The translations under genes were made by a program, and so were the position numbers. Under the pieces are notes generated by a model. It worked only from the letters and a program-made list of their open reading frames with translations, was not told where the DNA came from and made no database searches. DNA of 64,000 nucleotides from Woeseiaceae bacterium (lineage in GTDB: Bacteria > Pseudomonadota > Gammaproteobacteria > Steroidobacterales > Woeseiaceae), in assembly GCA_021773035.1 (NCBI GenBank), contig JAJFKU010000001.1, positions 124,001-188,000 on the forward strand. Direction: 5' to 3'. This document shows, one piece after another, positions 57,212-64,000 of the stretch (the stretch's first letter is position 1; the number at the start of each line of letters is the position of its first letter).

Positions 57212-59212
57212 TCAGTGAAACGGCCTGAATCCCTGGGCCCGCAGGATCGCCGCTGCGTCGAACATCTGCCGTCCCTTGATGACTTGCTCTACACGATACA
57301 GGCTGGACATGTCCTGCAGCGGATCGCCGTCGATCAGGACCAGGTGGGCGTCTTTGCCGACGGTGATCGAGCCAAGCCGGTCCTCCAGACCGAGATGGCG
57401 GGCGGCTTCGATAGTCGCGATTTGCAGCGTGTCGGCGGCGGAGATGCCGGCGTCGACGTAGTTCATCAGTTCGTGAATCAGTGTAAAGCCTGGCAGCGCG
57501 TTATCGGTACCGGGAAGCAGCCGGACCCCACTGTCGTGAAGCAGCCGGACCATCCGCTGTGTTGTCGCAGCGGACTCAGCAAACGCTGCTTCCTTGCCGG
57601 CATTGTAACCCGTGCCGGAAATAGTGTTGCGTCGCACGTTGGCCGGCAGATGATCGGCAATGGCGCGGAACGTAGCTTCTACCTGGCCGGGTTCGTTGAG
57701 AAACATGTTCAGGAAAATCGTCAGAGTCGGATCGACTGCGATTTTGTTCTCGCTCAGCAACTGCACAAACTCAAGTACGGCAGGCGAATCCAGATCGATA
57801 CTTCTCGCTCGCTCCCCGGGCACGATGAAGCGGGTTGGCGTGCGTGTGTCGAGTTCTTCAGCGCCGAGGAAGTTGAGTAAGACCATGTTGATATGCGTGA
57901 TCTCGTCGTAACCTGCATCAACGGCCTGACGCGCATTCATATACGCCGGCACATGGCCCATTACCACCATGTCACGCTCGTGCGCGTAACCGGCAATACC
58001 TTTTACCCATTGCGGTTCGATCGAACTGTACAGTTTGATACCGTGAAAACCACGTTGCGCGTAGTAGTCAACCATTGCGATCGCTTCCTGCTCGCTGTCC
58101 ACGAGGCGCCCCGTCGGCGCGGAATACTCGCCGCGCTTGTCGATGAATCCGAGGGCGTAGACATCCGGGCCCGCGATACGCTCATACGCCAGATCGTCGA
58201 GCAGCTTGCTGATGACCTCCGGGTCGTTCGCCATGTCGCGAATATGGGTCACACCCGATGCCAGATAGTTGAAGTTTGACGACAGGCCGATATGAGCATG
58301 CATGTCCCAGAGGCCTGGCAGCAGTGTTTTGCCGCTACCGTCTATAACGATTGCGTCGCCGGGTATCTCCACGTTGTCGAAATAGACGGCGGATATCTTG
58401 CCTTTCCAGACAAATACTGTCGCCGGTTCTGTCAGCACTCCCTCGATGCTGTCGAAGAGTCGTGCACCGCGAATAACCAGTTGCCCGTCGATGACCTGAG
58501 TCAGGTCTTTGCTAAGTCCGTTGTAGAAGTCGTCAACCGCGGTCGCCTGGGTTTCTTTCAAAACGCCGATAGTTTTCTCGTATCCCCGGGGCGTGATTCC
58601 AACCCAGTCTGCATCGAAGCCGAAGAGTTGCTGCTGCTCGTCGAGCCAGACATAGGTTGGTGCCGTGTCGAGGCCCTTGATGCCGTACAGGACGATGTTT
58701 TTGTTGCCGGCCTCATGCGTTGCTACCCTGCGGGCCAGTTCTTCGATTGTCGCCGTGCCGTTAGGCAACAGCGGTATCGTCCCGTCATCGTCAGCCAGAA
58801 GCGCTCGTGCGAGTACGGCCGTGAATTCCGGTGGTGCATTGTTGGGCATAAAAAACGCGCTGCCATCGAACGCCGCTTCGCCTTTTTCTATGTTGGATGT
58901 CCAACGTGCCTTTGCGCCATCTGCGGTGAATCGTTCGTCTACGGCGCCTTTGCGATAGTTCTTGCCGCTGATCGCCACAGATACCGGGATGCCTGCATCA
59001 TTTAGCCGGAACTCGGTGACGGTTTCCGGTCCGCGGCCGCGATCGTTGAACTCAAACGTCACTGTCGTTACGCCATTCTCCGCGATGCTGCTGACCTGTG
59101 AACCGGACGGTTCGCCGACCGTCAGGAAAGTGTGGTGGCGCACCTCGGTAGTCGCAGCCAGGGCTGTTTGCGCGCCTATCAGTAGCGAAAGAACCTGCAT
59201 TAGCTTTTTCAT
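57212..59212 (-). CDS. Secreted amidohydrolase-family protein
   Basis: A 666-residue protein; ATG MKKLMQVLSLLIGAQTALAA is preceded by GTGGAGA and gives a signal peptide. An N-terminal ~270-residue beta-rich region of no recognised domain precedes an amidohydrolase (TIM-barrel) domain. That domain begins GKTLLPGLWDMHAHIGLSSN (H-x-H metal pair) with GIKLYSSIEP (Lys), VMGHVPAYMN, EITHINM and LLPGTDNALPG (final Asp). It ends with the IEAARHLGLEDRLGSITVGK signature. Imidazolonepropionase/dipeptidase-like activities occur in this group; the substrate is not deducible. It is minus strand, 85 bp after the SbtB-like gene. Confidence 0.88.
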   Translation of the reverse strand: MKKLMQVLSLLIGAQTALAATTEVRHHTFLTVGEPSGSQVSSIAENGVTTVTFEFNDRGRGPETVTEFRLNDAGIPVSVAISGKNYRKGAVDERFTADGAKARWTSNIEKGEAAFDGSAFFMPNNAPPEFTAVLARALLADDDGTIPLLPNGTATIEELARRVATHEAGNKNIVLYGIKGLDTAPTYVWLDEQQQLFGFDADWVGITPRGYEKTIGVLKETQATAVDDFYNGLSKDLTQVIDGQLVIRGARLFDSIEGVLTEPATVFVWKGKISAVYFDNVEIPGDAIVIDGSGKTLLPGLWDMHAHIGLSSNFNYLASGVTHIRDMANDPEVISKLLDDLAYERIAGPDVYALGFIDKRGEYSAPTGRLVDSEQEAIAMVDYYAQRGFHGIKLYSSIEPQWVKGIAGYAHERDMVVMGHVPAYMNARQAVDAGYDEITHINMVLLNFLGAEELDTRTPTRFIVPGERARSIDLDSPAVLEFVQLLSENKIAVDPTLTIFLNMFLNEPGQVEATFRAIADHLPANVRRNTISGTGYNAGKEAAFAESAATTQRMVRLLHDSGVRLLPGTDNALPGFTLIHELMNYVDAGISAADTLQIATIEAARHLGLEDRLGSITVGKDAHLVLIDGDPLQDMSSLYRVEQVIKGRQMFDAAAILRAQGFRPFH

Positions 59213-59297
59213 ACTTTTCTCCACAGTCTTGACTGCCATAGGTTTTCGTTGGACTTGCGATGAACGATTTGTCGGCAGGCGTTGCCGCAAAATCAGG

Positions 59298-59600
59298 TCA
59301 GAATTTTTGCGGCCGCAGCACGCGCACGTCGCTGATGAACAGTATCATTGCGTAGTCGTCGTAGTAGCGATCCCGGACTCTTGCGACGATTCGGTCGCTG
59401 GTTTTTTCGTCACAGACGATTTCAATACGGATATTGCTGTCGGAACTCCAGCCGGCATCGCGAATACCGCGATTGCCGCGCCCGCGTGCGTTGGTAATGG
59501 TGTAGCCGGTTGCGCCGAGCTCGTCGAGATCTGCGCACAGTGGTGCTTCCAGCGCCGCCTCGGTAATGATCGTTAGCAGTATTCGAGATTCGTTTGACAT
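59298..59600 (-). CDS. sbtB: PII-like protein, SbtB type
   Basis: A 100-residue protein with the ferredoxin-like PII fold: ILLTIITEAALEAPLCADLD, GATGYTITNARGRGNRGIRD (T-loop with a Gly/Arg-rich patch), IRIEIVCDEKTSDRIVARV and ILFISDVRVLRP. It is coupled to the SbtA-like transporter gene with 3 bp between them. In cyanobacteria SbtB is a cAMP/ADP/AMP-responsive PII homologue that gates the Na+/bicarbonate symporter SbtA. No tyrosine uridylylation site is visible. Confidence 0.85.
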   Translation of the reverse strand: MSNESRILLTIITEAALEAPLCADLDELGATGYTITNARGRGNRGIRDAGWSSDSNIRIEIVCDEKTSDRIVARVRDRYYDDYAMILFISDVRVLRPQKF

Positions 59601-59603
59601 GAC

Positions 59604-60542
59604 TTACCCCAGTACTCCGTGCAGGCGTACGGCAATCGCGTGATAGACCGGTATACCAATGAAGATGTTGAAAGGAAATGTTATGCCGAGAGAGGCAGTG
59701 AGAGACAGAGCGGGATTGGCACTCGGCACAGCGACACGCATTGCCGCCGGTGCGGCGATGTAGGATGCGCTGCCGGCGAGGACACCGAGCAGCATCGCAC
59801 CGCCGACGTTCAAGTCGATCAGGTGGCCGACGACAATACCGATAGTGCCCAGCGGTAGTGGCATCAATATTCCGAAGGCGACGAGGAACAGACCGTTCTT
59901 GTGCAGGCTGCGCGACTGGCTCGCGGCCAGCAGTCCCATCTCGAGCAGAAATAGTGCGAGAAAACCCTTGAACAGGTCCAGAAACAGCGGCTGCAGGCCG
60001 ACAATACCCTCTGCACCGGCGACCCAGCCGATGACCAGTCCGCCGAGCAGCAGCACGATACTTTTGCCCAGGAATATCTCATGCAGCAACGGCCCCCAGC
60101 GGGTGCCGCCCCGGATGCCGCGTGCTAACACGATGCCGACCATAATCGCCGGAATCTCCAGCAGTACCAGCAACAGCGATAGTTGCGGGTCGAAGTCGAT
60201 GTTGCGACTTCCCAGCCAGGCTATGCCGACGGCAAAGGTAGCGACGCTGACGGAACCGTAGTGGGCGGCCAGGCTGGCGGCGTTGGCCCGGTCCATGCGG
60301 CCGAAGAAACGGGCAATCGGGAACAAGAGCAGCGGCAGCGTGAATCCCATCACGAGCACGGCGACGATCTGGATCCAGAGGCCGGAGATGGGTTGTTGTG
60401 ACAACTCGATGCCGCCCTTCAGGCCGATCGCAAGCAGCAACACGATACTCAGCAGCTCGTAAATCGCTGCCGGGATTCTAAGATCAGAACGGGCCAGGCC
60501 GGCGATGATGCCGAGCAGGAAGAACAGTACGACGGGATCCAT
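59604..60542 (-). CDS. sbtA: SbtA-family sodium-dependent bicarbonate transporter
   Basis: A 312-residue integral membrane protein with about 10 TM segments. It shows LFFLLGIIAGLARSDLRIPA, the helix pair LLAIGLKGGIEL (SbtA motif) and FLALFLLEMGLLAASQSR. Conserved AAHYGSVSVATFAVGIAW and GSASYIAAPAAMRVAVPSAN recall the inverted-repeat crossover regions of SbtA. Together with the adjacent SbtB-like gene it should import HCO3- with Na+. Neither carboxysome nor RuBisCO genes are seen in this window, so it may feed anaplerotic carboxylation, or fixation encoded elsewhere. Confidence 0.88.
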   Translation of the reverse strand: MDPVVLFFLLGIIAGLARSDLRIPAAIYELLSIVLLLAIGLKGGIELSQQPISGLWIQIVAVLVMGFTLPLLLFPIARFFGRMDRANAASLAAHYGSVSVATFAVGIAWLGSRNIDFDPQLSLLLVLLEIPAIMVGIVLARGIRGGTRWGPLLHEIFLGKSIVLLLGGLVIGWVAGAEGIVGLQPLFLDLFKGFLALFLLEMGLLAASQSRSLHKNGLFLVAFGILMPLPLGTIGIVVGHLIDLNVGGAMLLGVLAGSASYIAAPAAMRVAVPSANPALSLTASLGITFPFNIFIGIPVYHAIAVRLHGVLG

Positions 60543-60621
60543 GAATTACACGCGCCTTTTTGATTGCTCCGATAATAGTAATCCTTTTTGCGCCGCTTCT
60601 CGCGCCGCAAACAGCTTCCAG

Positions 60622-61446
60622 TCAGCCGCCATTGCGATCCATGCTCTGCTGCAACTGCGCCATCTCGGTGCGCAGCGACCTGACTTCTCGCAGCAGCGAT
60701 TCACGCTCGTCGTGCGCCATCACCGCTTCGGCCTCGGCGGACTCGCGATCCTGCATGTGCACAGACTGCATCGAGTTGACGATCAACGCGATAAACAGAT
60801 TCAGAACGGCGAAGCTTGTGATGATCACAAACGGTACGAAGAATATCCAGGCGAGCGGGTACTGTTCCATAACCGGACGAACGATTCCCATTGACCAGCT
60901 TTCCAGCGTCATGATCTGGAACAGGGTGTACATGGACTCGCCGACGCCGCCGAACCACTGCGGAAAAACGCCGCCGAACAGCTTCGTGGACATGACGGCG
61001 GCGACATAAAAGAGCAGCAGCAACACTGCAATGATAGCGCCCATGCCGGGCAGGGCAGCGAACAGTGCGCCAATGACTGTGCGCATCTGCGGCACGATGG
61101 AGACCAGTCGCAGCACCCGCAAAATTCGCAGTGCGCGCATGACGGATAGTGGTCCGGATGCCGGTATCCACGCGATAGTAACGATGACCAGGTCGAAGAC
61201 GTTCCAGCCGTCCGAGAAGAAGCGGAGACGGTAGACCCAGAATTTGAGCGTTAGCTCAACGCTGAAAATCAACAGCGCAGCGCGATCGATCCAGTTTAAA
61301 AGCGGTCCTGCAGCACCGGCTGCCGGCGGCCAGGTTTCAAGGCCGAGTACGATAGCGTTGATGACGATGATGATCGTGATTGTCACTGCGAACCAGCCGG
61401 ATTCCACCAGGCGGGTTAGCATTTTCCTACTGCTTTCTATGGGCAT
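60622..61446 (-). CDS. Voltage-gated sodium channel (NavBac family)
   Basis: A 274-residue channel subunit, ATG MPIESSRKMLTRLV; an upstream in-frame start at 61515 gives a Cys/Arg-rich leader I consider unlikely. Six TM segments are present: S1 begins GWFAVTITIIIVINAIVLGL, and S4 is RALRILRVLRLVSIVPQMR with Arg every third residue. The pore contains TLESWSMG (the Na+-selective E-S-W filter), followed by S6 AVLNLFIALIVNSMQ. The C-terminus (ESLLREVRSLRTEMAQLQQS) is the tetramerising coiled coil. Known members set Na+ entry in motility, pH or osmotic responses. It neighbours a Na+-coupled bicarbonate transporter. Confidence 0.93.
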   Translation of the reverse strand: MPIESSRKMLTRLVESGWFAVTITIIIVINAIVLGLETWPPAAGAAGPLLNWIDRAALLIFSVELTLKFWVYRLRFFSDGWNVFDLVIVTIAWIPASGPLSVMRALRILRVLRLVSIVPQMRTVIGALFAALPGMGAIIAVLLLLFYVAAVMSTKLFGGVFPQWFGGVGESMYTLFQIMTLESWSMGIVRPVMEQYPLAWIFFVPFVIITSFAVLNLFIALIVNSMQSVHMQDRESAEAEAVMAHDERESLLREVRSLRTEMAQLQQSMDRNGG

Positions 61447-61578
61447 TGCTGTGTCCGGCGTGCGTAGCTGCGTGCGATCGCAGCTGAATGTACAGAAAAA
61501 CCGCCAACGGTACACGCCCGGTGGTCAGGCCGGCCGGTCGCGGCTGGCGTTCTCATGAGGCAATCCTCAGCCGGTAAG

Positions 61579-61614
61579 TATATGAAACACCGGAATAGAT
61601 ATATGAAATATCGG
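61579..61614. repeat. Pair of 15-bp direct repeats, 21-bp period
   Basis: TATATGAAACACCGG (61579-61593) and TATATGAAATATCGG (61600-61614) agree at 13 of 15 positions. They are spaced 21 bp, two DNA turns, so they could bind a dimeric regulator on one helix face. They lie 122 bp before the protease start and 133 bp upstream of the sodium channel start. Confidence 0.6.
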
Positions 61615-61735
61615 CAAAGGAACCGTTGGTGTTACGGGTTGTACTGTCCAGTCAGTTATCTAGACGACGAGGCCGTTGAATGGTCGCCGCGTGGTTAATT
61701 GCAGCCGTAAATCACCAAAACGGGGAAGCGCTTAA

Positions 61736-64000
61736 ATGTTGGCAAATGTTAAGACAGTCGTATCCTGGGGTGTTTTCGTTTTGTGTTCAGCTCTGACGTT
61801 AACCGTATTTGCTCAACAACACAGTTCAACCGACGGCGTTTCCGTTGATAATGACTACCTGATCAAGTTTCGTCATAGTACGTTTGATCCGTTGCTGCAC
61901 AGACAAGAACAACCGGTATCGTCCAGACTCAAACCAAAAAGCGGACCCCATTTCAAACCCGGCGATGAGCCGCAGCACAATTGCTACCTGGTGCAGTTCA
62001 CAACACAAGCGCGGGCGGAATACCAGCAGAACATGCGATTGCTGGGCGTTCAGATTCGCGCGCATATTGCCAGCAAAACAATCGTCGCCTGTATGACACT
62101 GCAGGTCCGGCACACCATCGCGCAGTTACCTTACGTTCGCTGGGTTGGAGAGTTTGGTGTTAGCTACAAAATACAGTCGGAACTCATAGACAGGATTGTC
62201 GACGGCGATCGACAAGCGACAACACGGCGCTTTTCTATCTTGCTACACGATTCCGCGCCGGCGATTCAGGCAGCCGTTACAGCTCGCATCGAGGCACTCA
62301 CTGGCACGGTAAATCGTGTTGGCGGCCGGATTATTGAAGCTACGTTCAATTACGAAGCGCTGGTTGAAATCGCCGCTATGAACGAGGTGTTCTATATCGA
62401 TGAATGGTTGCCGGTAAAGGAAGACGTCGACCAGGTGCGAGCTGACGACATCGGTGGTTTCAACTTCGTCGAAGACGTAGCCGGCTACAGTGGACAGGGT
62501 GTGCGCGGCGAGGTCAGGGACGATGGTCTGCTTACAACGCACCGGGACTTCCAGACAAATCCACCGCTCGGGCACCAGACGGGCGGCGCCGATCCCTTTA
62601 ACTACCCCGGCACGCCGGAGCCGGGTGACGATTTGACGGAACCCTACGATCACGGTACGCGCGTTTACGGTGCCATATTCGGCGACGGCACCGGCAATGC
62701 CAAGGCGCGTGGGTTGTTGCCCGACGGGCAAGGTATCTTCGCCTCGCGGTTTTTCGACGCGGATGACGTAACTCACTTCGGGGAACTGGTCGACCCGGCA
62801 GGCCCCTATCGCGCAGTTTTTATCACCAACAGTTTCAGCTCGAGTTCACCGAACTATACGACCCGAAGCTTTGAGCGTGACGACGCCATTTTTCAGCATG
62901 ATCTCATTGTGACCCAGTCCATGGGCAACAGCGCGGACCAGGAAGAGGCCGCGCCGCGAGGCTGGGCAAAGAATGGCGTTTCGGTCGGCGGCATCGATCC
63001 GCAGGATACGCTGACGCGTGCCGACGATAGTTGGGCTACCGGTAATGGCAGTATCGGCCCGGCGGCCGACGGCCGTGTCAAACCGGAGCTGTCGCATTTC
63101 TACCGTGACGGTTATACGACGGGTTATCTGAATGACTTTGCCTACGTCGACAATATGAACGGCACGAGTCATGCAACGCCGCTCGTCGCCGGCCATTTCG
63201 GCCTGCTGTTTCAGATGTGGGCCGACGGCGTATTTGATCCCGCCGGGCCGGGCCTGGGCCGGGATGTGTTCGATGCACGCCCGCATGCGGCGACTGCGCG
63301 AGCCCTGGTCATCAATACGGCCTATCAATATCCGTTTATCGGACTGCAGCATGACAAGAGCCGCTTTCATCAGGGCTGGGGTATGCCCGATGTCGGCAAC
63401 CTGTATCGGGTTGCGCAAAGTCACGGCTGGACTCTGCCGATTCTGATCGATGAGTCCGAGCCGCTCGCACCCGCACAGACCCATAGCTACACAATGCCTT
63501 CGGATGGCAGTAAACCGCTTAAAGTGACGCTCGTCTACAAAGACCCGCCGGGCGCGCCGGCCGCTTCCCAACATCGGGTCAACGACCTGAGCCTGCGCGT
63601 CACCAGCCCGTCCAATACGGTGTACTGGGGCAACAACGGTTTGATCCGCAGCCCCTGGTCGGTATCCGGTGGAGATGCCGATACGATTAACACGGTCGAA
63701 AATGTGTTTATTGGCTCACCCGAAGCCGGCACCTGGACGGTCGACATCCTAGGCAGCGAGATTGTGCAGGATACGTACGCGACAACGGCAGAAATCGATG
63801 CAGTGTATGCCCTGGTCGGCACCGGCGGTAGCGGTGGAACCGACGCCAATCATGTGCTGGAAATCAGGGTTGGCAGCAGCTCTGATGATGCTGAAGAGTC
63901 GGCCGACGGAACGGTCAGTCTGGGCACTACCGGTGGCGGTAGTGCCGAGCGTCTCGACCTCGGTGAGGATGGCGGCGTGCAGCAAAGCGTCGGTGTTCGT
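61736..64000 (+). CDS. Secreted subtilisin-like (S8) serine protease, 3' end outside window
   Basis: The frame is open from ATG MLANVKTVVSWGVF to the last base (755 codons so far). A signal peptide ends around SALTLTVFAQQH. A ~200-residue prodomain-like N-terminal part precedes the S8 catalytic domain. Catalytic residues by position: Asp262 in VRDDGLL, His306 in DHGTRVYG and Ser478 in MNGTSHATPLVAGH. Asn in FITNSFSSSS is a candidate oxyanion residue. After about residue 590 a beta-rich P-domain-like region follows (LRVTSPSNTVYWGNNG, GTWTVDILGS), then a Gly-rich linker TGGSGGTDAN. It is probably exported and self-processing; any C-terminal sorting tail lies outside the window. Confidence 0.9.
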   Translation, partial: MLANVKTVVSWGVFVLCSALTLTVFAQQHSSTDGVSVDNDYLIKFRHSTFDPLLHRQEQPVSSRLKPKSGPHFKPGDEPQHNCYLVQFTTQARAEYQQNMRLLGVQIRAHIASKTIVACMTLQVRHTIAQLPYVRWVGEFGVSYKIQSELIDRIVDGDRQATTRRFSILLHDSAPAIQAAVTARIEALTGTVNRVGGRIIEATFNYEALVEIAAMNEVFYIDEWLPVKEDVDQVRADDIGGFNFVEDVAGYSGQGVRGEVRDDGLLTTHRDFQTNPPLGHQTGGADPFNYPGTPEPGDDLTEPYDHGTRVYGAIFGDGTGNAKARGLLPDGQGIFASRFFDADDVTHFGELVDPAGPYRAVFITNSFSSSSPNYTTRSFERDDAIFQHDLIVTQSMGNSADQEEAAPRGWAKNGVSVGGIDPQDTLTRADDSWATGNGSIGPAADGRVKPELSHFYRDGYTTGYLNDFAYVDNMNGTSHATPLVAGHFGLLFQMWADGVFDPAGPGLGRDVFDARPHAATARALVINTAYQYPFIGLQHDKSRFHQGWGMPDVGNLYRVAQSHGWTLPILIDESEPLAPAQTHSYTMPSDGSKPLKVTLVYKDPPGAPAASQHRVNDLSLRVTSPSNTVYWGNNGLIRSPWSVSGGDADTINTVENVFIGSPEAGTWTVDILGSEIVQDTYATTAEIDAVYALVGTGGSGGTDANHVLEIRVGSSSDDAEESADGTVSLGTTGGGSAERLDLGEDGGVQQSVGVR

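Noticed and set aside
1..64000. tRNA, rRNA, CRISPR array or prophage
   Set aside because: No T-loop consensus with cloverleaf arms, no regularly spaced repeat array and no phage structural genes were seen on either strand.

Overview
The window looks like chromosomal DNA of a Gram-negative, gammaproteobacterial, probably marine or sediment bacterium. The evidence is two TonB receptors, many lipoproteins, a glrK-qseG-glrR operon in enterobacterial order, bacterioferritin with its ferredoxin, a PrsR-type regulator and an exosortase-A (XrtA)-associated locus. A Woeseia-like lineage would fit, but that is inference from gene content. There are no rRNA, tRNA, CRISPR, phage or intact insertion sequence features. 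Both ends are cut inside genes.

Region 1 (1-13.9 kb) is the tail of an XrtA/PEP-CTERM exopolysaccharide-type accessory locus. It holds the end of an AMP ligase, a GNAT enzyme, a LamG-VanZ membrane protein, the XrtA-associated acyl-CoA ligase and PLP decarboxylase, a second GNAT-like protein, an acyl carrier protein and alpha/beta hydrolases 2 and 1. Next come a secreted LamG/Calx-beta protein with a GlyGly-CTERM-like tail and a sigma-54 promoter followed by a Tat-like exported protein. The region ends with the HPr-rel-A trio: PqqD-like protein, HprK-related kinase and NTP_transf_5 nucleotidyltransferase. A PrsR-type sigma-54 regulator, which usually serves such loci, lies at 21.5 kb.

Region 2 (13.9-22.9 kb) carries iron functions: bfr, bfd and a FecA-like receptor, with two Fur-box-like sites sharing a 14-bp core. 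It also has a large BNR/VPS10-type beta-propeller protein, an SDR oxidoreductase and prsR.

Region 3 (23-31 kb) looks like one regulon. A TonB receptor, a TetR repressor and a four-gene operon (acyl-CoA synthetase, alpha/beta hydrolase, lipoprotein PHA-depolymerase-type esterase, Na+/solute symporter) are bracketed by two operator pairs. Each pair contains the same perfect 16-bp palindrome. The set suggests capture, hydrolysis, import and CoA activation of an ester or hydroxyacid.

Region 4 (31-47.9 kb) contains glrR-qseG-glrK, galE, a PKD-repeat lipoprotein metalloprotease with a small lipoprotein, a PAS/GAF/GGDEF/EAL protein, an N-formylglutamate amidohydrolase-like gene, a YbdK-type ligase, a 7TM-PAS-GGDEF protein and a DUF4397-like lipoprotein.

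Region 5 (47.9-64 kb) contains an aldehyde dehydrogenase, a stand-alone AraC HTH protein, a FadB-like enzyme and a small Cys-rich protein. The only gene-poor stretch (52.2-52.7 kb) follows; it holds two long perfect hairpins whose 16-nt loops are reverse complements of each other. Beyond it lie an ArsR/SRPBCC pair, a gluzincin-like protein, sat-cysC with a TetR regulator, an exported amidohydrolase, an SbtA/SbtB-like bicarbonate transporter pair, a NavBac-type sodium channel and the start of a secreted subtilisin-like protease.

The observations most worth a second look are the paired hairpins with complementary loops, the sigma-54-linked HPr-rel-A module (a possible peptide- or protein-modifying system) and the TetR/TonB/PHA-depolymerase regulon.
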